From an uncultured Bryobacterales bacterium (GTDB lineage: Bacteria > Acidobacteriota > Terriglobia > Bryobacterales > Bryobacteraceae), in assembly GCA_937959285.1 (NCBI GenBank), contig CALGAR010000018.1, forward strand, positions 1-64,000: a stretch of DNA of 64,000 nucleotides. The letters are read 5' to 3'. Positions 43,807 through 52,255 of this stretch are shown one piece after another. The position numbers and the translations under genes are program-made. The notes below the pieces were generated by a model, which saw only the letters and a program-made list of their open reading frames with translations, was not told where the DNA came from and did not search any database. How positions within the stretch are numbered: the first letter of the stretch is position 1; every line of letters starts with the position of its first letter.

Positions 43807-44799
43807 TCAGACATCAACGTCTGATTCGCTCGTAAAAGCCGGTTCGGGCGACGTCCAGCGTTCGCGGCGGCGGAAATAGGACCGGGCGCGTGTCACGTCG
43901 CGCATAATTTGCGACTTCAACTCCTGTGGCGATGCAAACTTCCGCTCTTCTCTCAAGCGGCGGCAAAAACTCAGCCGGATCCGGCGCGGGGCGTCGCCGG
44001 TCAGGCTTTCGAGCAGAAACGTCTCGATCGTCAGGCTGGTGCCGTTGAAGGTCGGCCGGTAGCCCACGTTTGTTACTGATGGCCAGTGGCGTTCGTGATC
44101 GAGGTCGTATGTTTCGGTGACGTAGACTCCGGTTGCAGGAAGGAGCTCCGCATCGGTGGACAGGTTGAGCGTTGGGACGGTTTGCCGGGAGCCGATGCCT
44201 TGCCCGGAGACGATGCTACCTTCCAGAGAATACGGGCGGCCTAAGAGCCTGGCGGCGAGGGAAACCTGACCGCTTTGCACCAGCCGCCGGACTTCGCTGC
44301 TTGACACAACCCGCCCCCGCAGGCGGATCGCGGGCACGATTTCCGTCTGATATCCGTACTTCTGTCCGAGTGCCTTCAAAGTCTCCGTATCGCCGGACTG
44401 CCGGTTGCCAAAGCGAAAGTTATCGCCGACCAAAACGGCTCGCGCGCCCAACTTTCCGGCTACGACTTCTGAGACGAACTCTTCCGGCGATAGCTCGGAG
44501 AAGGCGCGGCTGAATGGCAGGATCAGAATTTCCTCAATTCCCACTGCAGCCATCAGCTCACACCGCTGCTCGGGCGTCGTCAACAGCTTCGGCGCGCGGT
44601 CCGGAGCCACCACCTTGGTCGGGTGCGGATCAAACAGCATCGCCGCCGCTTTCCATCGGTTTGCGCGCGCGGTCGCGATCACCTTCCGTAGCAGATGCTG
44701 ATGACCCGCGTGGACTCCGTCGAAGTTTCCGATCGTGAGCGCACAAGGACCGAAGTCCGCCCCCACTTCTGTAAGGCTGCGATACACCCGCGCTGTCAT
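43807..44799 (-). CDS. ribF: Bifunctional riboflavin kinase / FAD synthetase
   Basis: RibF makes FMN and then FAD from riboflavin. The 330-residue protein has the N-terminal adenylyltransferase fold (CALTIGNFDGVHAGHQHLLR, AAAMLFDPHPTKV, RAVLVGDNFRFGNRQSG) and the C-terminal flavokinase fold (LEGSIVSGQGIGSRQTVPTL, VTNVGYRPTFNGTSLTIETF). Length is usual. Its ATG follows the stop of the MBL gene directly (TGA at 44800-44802), so the two are translated together. Confidence 0.97.
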   Translation of the reverse strand: MTARVYRSLTEVGADFGPCALTIGNFDGVHAGHQHLLRKVIATARANRWKAAAMLFDPHPTKVVAPDRAPKLLTTPEQRCELMAAVGIEEILILPFSRAFSELSPEEFVSEVVAGKLGARAVLVGDNFRFGNRQSGDTETLKALGQKYGYQTEIVPAIRLRGRVVSSSEVRRLVQSGQVSLAARLLGRPYSLEGSIVSGQGIGSRQTVPTLNLSTDAELLPATGVYVTETYDLDHERHWPSVTNVGYRPTFNGTSLTIETFLLESLTGDAPRRIRLSFCRRLREERKFASPQELKSQIMRDVTRARSYFRRRERWTSPEPAFTSESDVDV

Positions 44800-45594
44800 T
44801 CAGGACTTATCTCCAACGCAAACCCTCAAACCGTCGTACGCCAGACGCACATGAGGAGGCAGCAGGCTCTCGGCGCGTTCATGACTCAGGTCGTGAGAAA
44901 TATGCGTGAAGTAAGCGCGCTTCGGAGCAAGGCGTTCCACATACTCCAGCGAGCGCTGCACCGTGCTGTGGGTGGGATGCGGTTTATAACGTAATGCGTC
45001 AAGAAACAGGACGTCGAGACCGTGCAGGAGCTCGAGGGATTCCTCCGGGATTTCGCTATGATCCGTCAAATAGGCCGCTTTGCCGAAACGAAATCCATAC
45101 ACGGTTCCACGGCCATGCTTGACGGGAATCGGCAGGAACTCCAGATTGTAGAGGACAATCGGCGAGCCGTTAATCGTGTTCACATCGATCTTTGGAATCG
45201 AGGATTCCGGATTGGTGTTCTCAAAAATGTATGCGAAGCTGCGCTGGATGGATTGAATCGTCTCCGGCGAGCCGTAAATTGGAATTCGACCCGCCTGCCG
45301 GAAGTTGAACGGGCGGATATCGTCCAACCCCATGATGTGGTCAGCATGGGCATGAGTGAATAGAATCGCGTCGAGCCGCTCGATCCCTGCCCGTAGCGCC
45401 TGCTGGCGGAAGTCCGGCGTAGTATCCACCACCACGACGTGGCCATCCCATCGCAATAGAATCGACGGCCGAAGGCGCTGATCGCGAGGATCTGTTGACG
45501 TACAGACGGCGCAGCGGCAGCCGATGGTCGGCACGCCGACACTGGTGCCCGATCCGAGCACAGTAATCTCTATTTCCGGAAATTGGTCCGGCAT
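44800..45594 (-). CDS. MBL-fold metallo-hydrolase, PhnP-like
   Basis: The 264-residue protein has a metallo-beta-lactamase fold: VLGSGTSVGVPTIGCRCAVC (PhnP-type N-terminus with Cys motif), DTTPDFRQQALRAG, the metal ligands THAHADHIMGLDD, LEFLPIPVKHG, AAYLTDHSEIPE and the C-terminal FTHISHDLSHE. PhnP is a cyclic phosphodiesterase; this relative probably cleaves a phosphodiester. It lies head to tail between DUF1844 and ribF without gaps. Substrate unknown. Confidence 0.88.
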   Translation of the reverse strand: MPDQFPEIEITVLGSGTSVGVPTIGCRCAVCTSTDPRDQRLRPSILLRWDGHVVVVDTTPDFRQQALRAGIERLDAILFTHAHADHIMGLDDIRPFNFRQAGRIPIYGSPETIQSIQRSFAYIFENTNPESSIPKIDVNTINGSPIVLYNLEFLPIPVKHGRGTVYGFRFGKAAYLTDHSEIPEESLELLHGLDVLFLDALRYKPHPTHSTVQRSLEYVERLAPKRAYFTHISHDLSHERAESLLPPHVRLAYDGLRVCVGDKS

Positions 45595-45897
45595 TTACTT
45601 GTTGTGGCCTTCTTCGGATACCTGGACGTAACGAAAACGCAGTTCCGTCAGCGAGTTCTCGAGCAGCCGCTTCTCCTCCAGGCTCAGATTTCCGCGAGTC
45701 TTTTCTTCAATAACTCCGAGCAAATCGATTGCGTGACGGGCCATCTTCAAGTCCGGCTTGGGTTTGTCCTTCTCCTCGCCGAAATGCAGCAGACCTAGGT
45801 GCAGCTCGGCCTGAGTGCGGAGAGACATCACCAGAAACTCGAAGGTGGCCGGAGGTAGCGGAAGTTCAGGAGCTTGTCCGCTGGCTGTGTCACTCAT
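45595..45897 (-). CDS. DUF1844 family protein
   Basis: A 100-residue helical protein: FEFLVMSLRTQAELHLGLLH, ARHAIDLLGVIEEKTRGNLS and EEKRLLENSLTELRFRYVQV. The layout fits DUF1844, found in Acidobacteria, Deltaproteobacteria and relatives; function unknown. Its stop abuts the start of the MBL gene, so it is co-transcribed with MBL and ribF. Confidence 0.85.
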   Translation of the reverse strand: MSDTASGQAPELPLPPATFEFLVMSLRTQAELHLGLLHFGEEKDKPKPDLKMARHAIDLLGVIEEKTRGNLSLEEKRLLENSLTELRFRYVQVSEEGHNK

Positions 45898-45972
45898 ATA
45901 TGCCTATTCTAGCGATTCCGGACGGCGCAGGGAGCCTCCGCGGCTCCCGTAACGGGGCGGGCAAGCGGGGCG

Positions 45973-46608
45973 TTACGGAACGGGCTGCGACCAGTTCCGC
46001 GGAGGTGTCAGCGCTTCTCTCATCTTGGAAATGCCGAGGCGGAGGCGGCTCTTCACTGTACCTAGGGATTCACCCAGGCGAGCGGCCAGCTCGGCGTGCG
46101 TCAGCCCTTCGAAGTATGCAAGTTCAATGACAACGCGCTGCGCCTTTGGCAGCAGCGCCATCGCCTCGTGAATTGCGTGAAGGGAGTCCGGGTCGGGGAG
46201 GACGCGTCCCTGGATCCTACTGTCAAGAGTTATGGCTGGTTCCGCCGGAGATTCTTCTGCAACGGAAAGGTTTCCTCTTCGTAATTCCCGTCTCATGTAG
46301 TCACGGGAGAGGTTCCGTGCTACGGTTACCAGCCAGGAGAGCAAAGATCCCTTGCTAGCGTCATAAAGACTCGGCCGCTCCCAAAGACGTACAAAAAGAT
46401 CCTGTACTAACTCCTCCGCTACAGCCTCATCACCTACGACTCTTAGTACGGCCGAATACACACGCGATGTATATCGCTGGTAAATCTCCAGCAGAGCATT
46501 GGCATCGCGCTCCTTGACCCGAAGCAGCAATAGGGTGTCATCCTTGTCCTGAGACTGATTCCCGGCAATGTACCAGCTATTAGCCACTTGTGCGACAGAT
46601 GCTCGCAA
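45973..46608 (-). CDS. ECF-type RNA polymerase sigma factor
   Basis: The 211-residue protein has the two sigma regions of the ECF group: region 2 LEIYQRYTSRVYSAVLRVVG, EELVQDLFVRLWERPSLYD and SLLSWLVTVARNLSRDYMRR, then region 4 HEAMALLPKAQRVVIELAYF and LTHAELAARLGESLGTVKSR. The linker EESPAEPAITLDS is acidic. No anti-sigma gene is next to it on this side. The TTG start at 46608 is uncertain. It is divergent from the PEP-CTERM gene, which may be its target (inference). Confidence 0.92.
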   Translation of the reverse strand: MRASVAQVANSWYIAGNQSQDKDDTLLLLRVKERDANALLEIYQRYTSRVYSAVLRVVGDEAVAEELVQDLFVRLWERPSLYDASKGSLLSWLVTVARNLSRDYMRRELRRGNLSVAEESPAEPAITLDSRIQGRVLPDPDSLHAIHEAMALLPKAQRVVIELAYFEGLTHAELAARLGESLGTVKSRLRLGISKMREALTPPRNWSQPVP

Positions 46609-46683
46609 TCCGGAGATTGTTTCTAAGTCTTTTTTTAACTCTTTGAGAGAGATCCAAACAGCTCTTGACTTCGTTTTATTACT

Positions 46684-46702
46684 GAACGGGAGTTCACCGT
46701 TC
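46684..46702. promoter_or_regulatory. Inverted repeat upstream of PEP-CTERM gene
   Basis: GAACGG (46684-46689) and CCGTTC (46697-46702) form a perfect repeat around GAGTTCA, 25 bases before the PEP-CTERM start and in the shared region with the sigma factor gene. Could be an operator or a leader hairpin. Confidence 0.35.
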
Positions 46703-46727
46703 TAAGGTCACTAACTTGGAGGCTACG

Positions 46728-47348
46728 ATGTCGATCTGGAAGGGCAAGACGATGATCTTGTCCCTGTTGCTCATCTCCTCTCTGGTCGCAGTTCAGGTTC
46801 CGGCAGAGGCCTCGACGATTCCTATAGTTGGAGGCCAGACCACAATACTCCTTGATAGCGATTTGTTCTCCCTGCTATCGGGAGCAAATATCTCGTTCAG
46901 TCCGGAGGGTTCTGCAACTCTGTCGGGCCTTACGCTCACACTTCCTATTACGGGCGGTACTGTCGACACAGACACGGAAGAGGCGATCCTCCTGCACCTC
47001 GGGAGCGGACTTTCCTTCTCGAGGATTCTGGGAAGCCTTGTATTCGCCAACTTTCTCGTGGATGTGAACTTGGGAACAGAAACAGGAGGGGTCACCGGCG
47101 ATGTTTCCGGCCGCGTGCTCGACTTTTCCAATGTGCCGCTCTTCACGATCGGAAGCGGTTACGAGCTCTTTCTAACTCCGCAAGCCGCATTTGCCTTTTC
47201 GGCGTTTTTCGGGCTTCCCAACCTTAACGGAGAAAGGTTCGGAGCAATTACATTTGCTCCCACTTTGGTGCCGGAGCCGGACACAATGATTCTCATTGGG
47301 GCCGGGCTCGGGTTGCTTGCCTTGCGCAAAGTGCTCGTCCGCAGCTAG
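46728..47348 (+). CDS. PEP-CTERM sorting domain protein
   Basis: A 206-residue exported protein (signal MILSLLLISSLVAVQVPAEA) ending in VPEPDTMILIGAGLGLLALR followed by KVLVRS: the PEP motif, hydrophobic span and basic tail recognised by exosortase. The middle is beta-rich and Ser/Thr/Gly-rich with no known domain (TIPIVGGQTTILLDSDLF). Such proteins are linked to exopolysaccharide or biofilm. GGAGGCTACG precedes the ATG at 46728. No exosortase gene lies in the window. Confidence 0.88.
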   Translation: MSIWKGKTMILSLLLISSLVAVQVPAEASTIPIVGGQTTILLDSDLFSLLSGANISFSPEGSATLSGLTLTLPITGGTVDTDTEEAILLHLGSGLSFSRILGSLVFANFLVDVNLGTETGGVTGDVSGRVLDFSNVPLFTIGSGYELFLTPQAAFAFSAFFGLPNLNGERFGAITFAPTLVPEPDTMILIGAGLGLLALRKVLVRS

Positions 47349-47370
47349 TTAGACTCTCTCGTGCCCTCTA

Positions 47371-47400
47371 CCCTGCCAGGTTGTCTGGCAGGGATTTTTT
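47371..47400 (+). terminator. Intrinsic terminator after PEP-CTERM gene
   Basis: CCCTGCCA (47371-47378) pairs perfectly with TGGCAGGG (47386-47393) around a seven-base loop, followed by ATTTTTT. Strong rho-independent terminator 23 bases after the stop. Confidence 0.92.
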
Positions 47401-47479
47401 GTCCCAACTTACTACCAAGCTACAGAAGTACTATACGTTCTATAACAGGAGGAGTTGCTGGCAAATGTAAGGATGGCAG

Positions 47480-48304
47480 TTAGCGGCTCCAGTTGAGCGT
47501 GACATTCTCCCCGCGTGACCGTCCGTTCAGGCTGACTTGGTCAATCTCCCGCCCGCGGTCGAGTGTGATGGTCATCTCGCCGTGCAGGTCACGCACGGTG
47601 TTACTCGAGACAACGTCTGCCCGGATGATGCTGTTTCGACGGTCGGTGACCCTGCCCGTGAAGGAGATGCGACGGCGCCGGTCTGTCTCGAAAGTGGCCG
47701 TTACGGTTCCGTCGCTATCAATGACAATCTCCGCATCGTCGATCGCCTCGCTGCGTTGCCCGGACCGGGCGTAAGTTCCACTGCCGCTGCCCCGGTAGCG
47801 AATCGTCGCTCCCGGAGCATAGCCGCCTCGAAAATCTTGTCTGGAACGAGAGCGCCGGTCGTCCCATCCTTCATTGCTGGTGATATCCCATGTGAGGCGG
47901 AAGTGATATCGGTCGTCGCCGCCGCTGCCGTCGCGGATCCGCACCACTGCCCGGTATCCATTCCTCCTGGAAGGTTCGGCGAGGAGCTTGATATCGCCGC
48001 GTCCGTCGCGCTTCTCGAAGCGGAAATTCTGCACGTCGCCGCGGGGAAGGGGCTCGTTGCACTCAGACCCTGCATCCTGCGCATCTCTGCCCGCGATGGT
48101 GCGAACGAATACTTGCGATCCCTGCACCGAGACCTCGACCTCGTGATCCACCCTGAGGCGAATATCGCACTGCCCTTTGCCGAAAGGGACGTCGTTGCGC
48201 GTCATTCTGCTCACCGTGAAGCGCGTGTCTGCCGCGGCTGGCAGCGCGCAAATCAGCGCGAATAATCCCGCAGTAGCGGGACGGGTCAAGAGAAGGTGCT
48301 TCAT
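47480..48304 (-). CDS. Secreted Arg/Asp-rich protein, unknown function
   Basis: A 274-residue protein with signal peptide (TAGLFALICALPAAA). The body is beta-rich and unusually charged, for example DDRRSRSRQDFRGGYAPGAT and TDRRRRISFTGRVTDRRNSI, and ends GRSRGENVTLNWSR. No family is recognised. It starts one base after the stop of the cation antiporter on the same strand, so they are co-transcribed, though no functional link is obvious. Confidence 0.75.
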   Translation of the reverse strand: MKHLLLTRPATAGLFALICALPAAADTRFTVSRMTRNDVPFGKGQCDIRLRVDHEVEVSVQGSQVFVRTIAGRDAQDAGSECNEPLPRGDVQNFRFEKRDGRGDIKLLAEPSRRNGYRAVVRIRDGSGGDDRYHFRLTWDITSNEGWDDRRSRSRQDFRGGYAPGATIRYRGSGSGTYARSGQRSEAIDDAEIVIDSDGTVTATFETDRRRRISFTGRVTDRRNSIIRADVVSSNTVRDLHGEMTITLDRGREIDQVSLNGRSRGENVTLNWSR

Positions 48305-48305
48305 G

Positions 48306-49805
48306 TCATACAGGATGCGCTATTCCTGTTTCCGGTTCCAAGGACGGTGTTAACCCTGAGCGGGGAGCGGGCTGGCTTTCCGGATGCGGGCTGCGAGGGC
48401 CGATCCATTGCAGCACGGGCGTTGTCATGAAAGTCGTCACCAGAGCCATGACGACCATCATCGAAAAGAGGGTGGGCGAGATGATGCCGAGGTCGAGCCC
48501 GATATTCAGGATCACGAGTTGCATGAGGCCCCGGGTGTTCATGAAGGTTCCGATGACCGCCGCCTCGCGCCAGCTCAGCCCCGAGATCCGCGCCGCCACG
48601 GCAGATCCACCCAGTTTGCCGGCCACGGCAACCGCGGTGATCAGCAGGCAGTAGAACCACATTTCGGCGCCTTGAATCGAGCCGAGGCTCGTCCGCAGTC
48701 CGGTGAAGGCGAAAAAGATCGGCAGAAAGAGAACAACTGCGATGGAGTGCAGCTTCTCACTCACCTGGAGAAGGAAACCCTCATTCTTGGGAAGCATGGC
48801 GCCGAAGAGGAACGCTCCAAACAGAATGTGCACACCGAGCCATTCCGTAACAGCGGCCGAAGCGAGCAGGAACAGAAGGATGAGTCCCATCATGTCGTCC
48901 GAGACTCTGCCTCGCTTGCGGTAGACCGTTTCAAAGTGCCGCAGAAGGCGCCGTACCACGGTAAACATGAGAAACACGAACAGCGTCAGCCCGCCCATCG
49001 TTGTCCAGAGCGAGACCGCCTCGTTTGCTCGCACCATGGCAAGGATGTAGGCGAGGATGCACCATGCTGTTACGTCGTCGATGGCAGCGCATGCCAGGGT
49101 GACGCCTCCGATCCTCGTGCGGAGCATATTGCGCTCCGACAGGATCCTGGCAAGCACCGGAAAGGCAGTGACACTCATCGCTGCGCCGATGAAGAGCGCA
49201 AACTCGGGAAAGCTGACGCCTTGTTCTGCAAGACGCGGATAGAGATACAGCGCCAGCAGAGCGCCTAGCAGGAAAGGCACGCTGATGCTGACGTGGCTGG
49301 TCAGAAAGGCCGCATGTCCCTCCTTGCGCAGCATCCGCGGGTCGAACTCCATCCCCACCATGAACATGAAGAGCAGCAGTCCCACCTGGCTCAATGTCCC
49401 GAGGTGTCCGAGGCTGCTCGGAGGAAAAAGAGCGTGATACAGTTGCGGCGCCCATACACCAAGGAAGGATGGCCCGAGCAGAATTCCTGCCGCCATCTCA
49501 CCGACAACCTGCGGCTGCCCCATCCGGCGTGCGATCATGCCGGCTGACCGTGCCGCAACTACAACGATCGCGATTTGCAGCAGGAGAATGACGAGGTTCA
49601 GAACAGAACTGCCGATGCCGCTGCCGGCTGCATCGCGCGCGAGCGCAGGAATCTCCGTTGGTGCGAGGGAACTGGCGCCGTACTCCAGAATCGCCGCGAG
49701 AGCGAGGATTGGCGCCCCGACCATGAGGGCGTATCCGAGGATCCATCTGCGGTTCGGCACGACCCAGGACCCAACTGTCAGAGTCAGGGGCGATGGCTGC
49801 GTCAA
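48306..49805 (-). CDS. CPA2-type cation:proton antiporter
   Basis: A 499-residue membrane protein with about 13 hydrophobic segments. Family marks: QPQVVGEMAAGILLGPSFLG, QVGLLLFMFMVGMEFDPRML, the paired Asp-type region CAAIDDVTAWCILAYILAM, HILFGAFLFGAMLPKNEGFL and GTFMNTRGLMQLVILNIGLD. It probably exchanges Na+ or K+ for protons. It lacks the long C-terminal regulatory TrkA-type domains. The TTG start at 49805 has AAGGAGG six bases before it, an ideal site. A Gly/Ser/Pro-rich C-terminal tail follows. Confidence 0.93.
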   Translation of the reverse strand: MTQPSPLTLTVGSWVVPNRRWILGYALMVGAPILALAAILEYGASSLAPTEIPALARDAAGSGIGSSVLNLVILLLQIAIVVVAARSAGMIARRMGQPQVVGEMAAGILLGPSFLGVWAPQLYHALFPPSSLGHLGTLSQVGLLLFMFMVGMEFDPRMLRKEGHAAFLTSHVSISVPFLLGALLALYLYPRLAEQGVSFPEFALFIGAAMSVTAFPVLARILSERNMLRTRIGGVTLACAAIDDVTAWCILAYILAMVRANEAVSLWTTMGGLTLFVFLMFTVVRRLLRHFETVYRKRGRVSDDMMGLILLFLLASAAVTEWLGVHILFGAFLFGAMLPKNEGFLLQVSEKLHSIAVVLFLPIFFAFTGLRTSLGSIQGAEMWFYCLLITAVAVAGKLGGSAVAARISGLSWREAAVIGTFMNTRGLMQLVILNIGLDLGIISPTLFSMMVVMALVTTFMTTPVLQWIGPRSPHPESQPAPRSGLTPSLEPETGIAHPV

Positions 49806-50052
49806 GAGGTCCTCCTTGAATGGCGGGTTCGGTGTAAACGGCGCATGATGCGAAACATCCCGGCTTCAGGATAAGGCAGGTCAAGGGGGCATCCCATACC
49901 CCCGACCCGGGAGCTACGGCGGAAAAGGGGAGTAGAAGATTTCTTGTCTGACCATAAGGCGGAAACACCCCGCAACGTGTTGTGACAGCAAGCTACAATC
50001 CGGTTCGTGCTACAACAGAAGCTTTGGGAGGCTTCATATCGTCAAGATCTGT

Positions 50053-50820
50053 GTGCTCGCCAGCAGTAGTTCCGGCAACTGTACATTTCTCGGCACGGAA
50101 CGCACCCGGATTCTCATCGATGCAGGGCTGAGCCGCCGGGAAACATTTGCCCGTCTGGCCGCGATTGGCGAGGACCCCGGAAAGCTCGATGCGATCGTCG
50201 TGACGCATGAGCACTCCGATCATGTCGCCGGTCTCGTTGCCCTGGCGCGCCCGTCCAAAAGCGGGCGGCGGTTGCCTGTCTATCTCTCAAAACTCACTGC
50301 ACCGGCGATTTCCTGGGAATCCTGCGAACCGCACGTCGAGACCTTTCAAGCTGGCGCGGGCTTCACGATCGGCGATATTACGATCGAAAGCTTCACGATC
50401 CCTCATGATGCCGTGGATCCTGTCGGATTCACCTTCCGGGCCGAGGGGGTGAAGATCGGGGTTGCGATGGATATGGGCTACATGCCGGATTCCATCAAAG
50501 TGCACCTGCGATCGTGCGATTTTCTGATTCTTGAATCAAATCACGACGTCGAGATGTTGAAAGTGGGGCCGTATCCGTGGTCGCTCAAACAGCGCGTGAT
50601 GGGGCGAAAGGGACATCTTTCGAACGACACGGTCTGCGACTACATTGCCGAAAATCTTGACGGGACGACCGGGACGCTCGTTCTCAGTCACCTGAGCGAG
50701 CAGAACAATCATCCGGAGATCGTACGTCTAGTGGCGTCGCAGGCGCTCGAGCGCCGCGGCCTGAAGACCCGGCTCGTCGTCGCTGAGCCTCGCCTGCAAA
50801 CCGAGGTATTTCAACTCTGA
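50053..50820 (+). CDS. MBL-fold hydrolase, YycJ/WalJ type; true start probably a non-canonical codon at 50038-50041
   Basis: The 255-residue protein (from GTG 50053) has an MBL fold: ASSSSGNCTFLGTERTRILI, VVTHEHSDHVAGLVALARPS (metal ligands), FTIPHDAVDPVGF, VAMDMGYMPDSIK and LESNHDVEML; LVLSHLSEQNNHPEIV completes the site. YycJ relatives are likely exonucleases or RNases linked to wall metabolism. The family N-terminus KICVLASSSSGN needs codons upstream of 50053 (GTC 50041, ATC 50038). GGGAGG ends at 50031, right for these and too far for GTG. So the start is probably non-canonical. Confidence 0.88.
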   Translation: MLASSSSGNCTFLGTERTRILIDAGLSRRETFARLAAIGEDPGKLDAIVVTHEHSDHVAGLVALARPSKSGRRLPVYLSKLTAPAISWESCEPHVETFQAGAGFTIGDITIESFTIPHDAVDPVGFTFRAEGVKIGVAMDMGYMPDSIKVHLRSCDFLILESNHDVEMLKVGPYPWSLKQRVMGRKGHLSNDTVCDYIAENLDGTTGTLVLSHLSEQNNHPEIVRLVASQALERRGLKTRLVVAEPRLQTEVFQL

Positions 50821-50848
50821 GGCCGCGCGCCTGATTGGAATCCAGTTT

Positions 50849-52156
50849 ATGATAGCCCGCTATACCAGGCCTGAGATGGGCCGCATTTGGAGCGATGAGA
50901 ATAAGTACCGTCAGTGGCTGGAGGTGGAACTAGCCGCCTCGGAGGCGCTGGCTGAGCTCGGAGAAGTACCGAGGGAAGCAGCACATCTCCTTCGAGCCCA
51001 TGCAGGATTCCGTGTCGAGCGCATTCTCGAGATCGAGCGCGAGGTCAGGCACGACGTCATCGCCTTCACGACTGCTGTTGCCGAAACGATGGCTGCGGCC
51101 GGACATGCCGAAGCATCGCGCTGGCTGCACTACGGATTGACCTCGAATGATGTGGTCGATACGGCTCAGGCGCTCCAGATCAAACAGGCTTCGGCGCTTC
51201 TGCTCGAGTCGCTGGGCAAGCTTACCGAAAGCCTGAAAAGCCGTGCCATGGAGCACAAGCACACCGTACAGGTCGGACGGACGCACGGCGTTCATGCGGA
51301 GCCGATTACCTTCGGCTTGAAACTCGCGCTGTGGTATGACGAGGCGCGGAGGAACCAGCAGCGTCTCCAGGCGGCGGCCGAGGAGATGCGGGTAGGGAAG
51401 ATTTCCGGCGCCGTCGGGACGTTCGCGCACATCGGTCCCGAGGCGGAAGAACGAATCTGCGAAAAGCTTGGACTCCGGCCCGCTCCAATCAGCTCGCAGG
51501 TGCTGTCCAGAGACCGCCACGCCAACTATCTCTCGGTCCTGGCTCTGGTCGCCGCGCTCTGCGAGAAGATCGCCCTTGAGGTGCGGCACTGCCAGCGTAC
51601 GGAGGTTCGCGAGCTGGAAGAGCCTTTCGCCGCGGGCCAAAAAGGCAGTTCGGCGATGCCCCACAAGCGGAATCCCGTCACCGCAGAACAGATCTGCGGG
51701 CTGGCGCGCGTGGTGCGGTCGAACGTGCAGGCTGCCTACGAGAATATTTCCCTCTGGCATGAGCGCGATATCTCCCACTCGTCAGTGGAGCGGGTCATCC
51801 TGCCGGATTCTACGATCCTGGTTGATTATCTGCTCGCGAAAACGGAGTGGCTCGTGAGCGGCATGGTGGTGAACGTGGAACGAATGAAGCGGAATCTCGA
51901 GTCGACTCACGGACTGATCTTTTCCGGGCAGCTTCTGTTGGACCTCGCTGCGGCAGGAATGCTTCGGGAGCAGGCGTATCGGGTGGTGCAGGCGCACGCG
52001 ATGAAGGCGTGGCACGAGGATGGGGATTTTCGGGCTGCTATCGAGGCGGATCCGGAGATTGCCCGCTACCTGAGCCGCGATCAGATCGCCGAGGCGTTCT
52101 CGCTGGAGAGGCAGCTGCGCAACGTCGACAAGATCTTCGATCGTGTTTTCCAATAA
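50849..52156 (+). CDS. purB: Adenylosuccinate lyase
   Basis: PurB splits SAICAR and adenylosuccinate, both releasing fumarate, in purine synthesis. The 435-residue protein has family marks: RYTRPEMGRIWSDENKYRQW, the catalytic His region HYGLTSNDVVDTAQALQIKQ, VGRTHGVHAEPITFGLK and the signature GSSAMPHKRNPVTAEQ. C-terminal domain intact (DKIFDRVF). It lies 28 bases after the YycJ-type gene and probably shares its transcript. Confidence 0.97.
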   Translation: MIARYTRPEMGRIWSDENKYRQWLEVELAASEALAELGEVPREAAHLLRAHAGFRVERILEIEREVRHDVIAFTTAVAETMAAAGHAEASRWLHYGLTSNDVVDTAQALQIKQASALLLESLGKLTESLKSRAMEHKHTVQVGRTHGVHAEPITFGLKLALWYDEARRNQQRLQAAAEEMRVGKISGAVGTFAHIGPEAEERICEKLGLRPAPISSQVLSRDRHANYLSVLALVAALCEKIALEVRHCQRTEVRELEEPFAAGQKGSSAMPHKRNPVTAEQICGLARVVRSNVQAAYENISLWHERDISHSSVERVILPDSTILVDYLLAKTEWLVSGMVVNVERMKRNLESTHGLIFSGQLLLDLAAAGMLREQAYRVVQAHAMKAWHEDGDFRAAIEADPEIARYLSRDQIAEAFSLERQLRNVDKIFDRVFQ

Positions 52157-52255
52157 TTAGCACTGGAAATACAAACGTTCCCGAGTCTGTTTCTACTTCT
52201 GTAGTGGCAAATTCTGGGATTGTTTTGTGGCAGTTTGGGTTACACTGGAAGCGAC

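Noticed and set aside
49806..50037. Possible c-di-AMP (ydaO) riboswitch ahead of the cation antiporter
   Set aside because: Such riboswitches often precede ion transporters, but I could not find the conserved GGGGUGAAU-type blocks; only short G/C runs are present.
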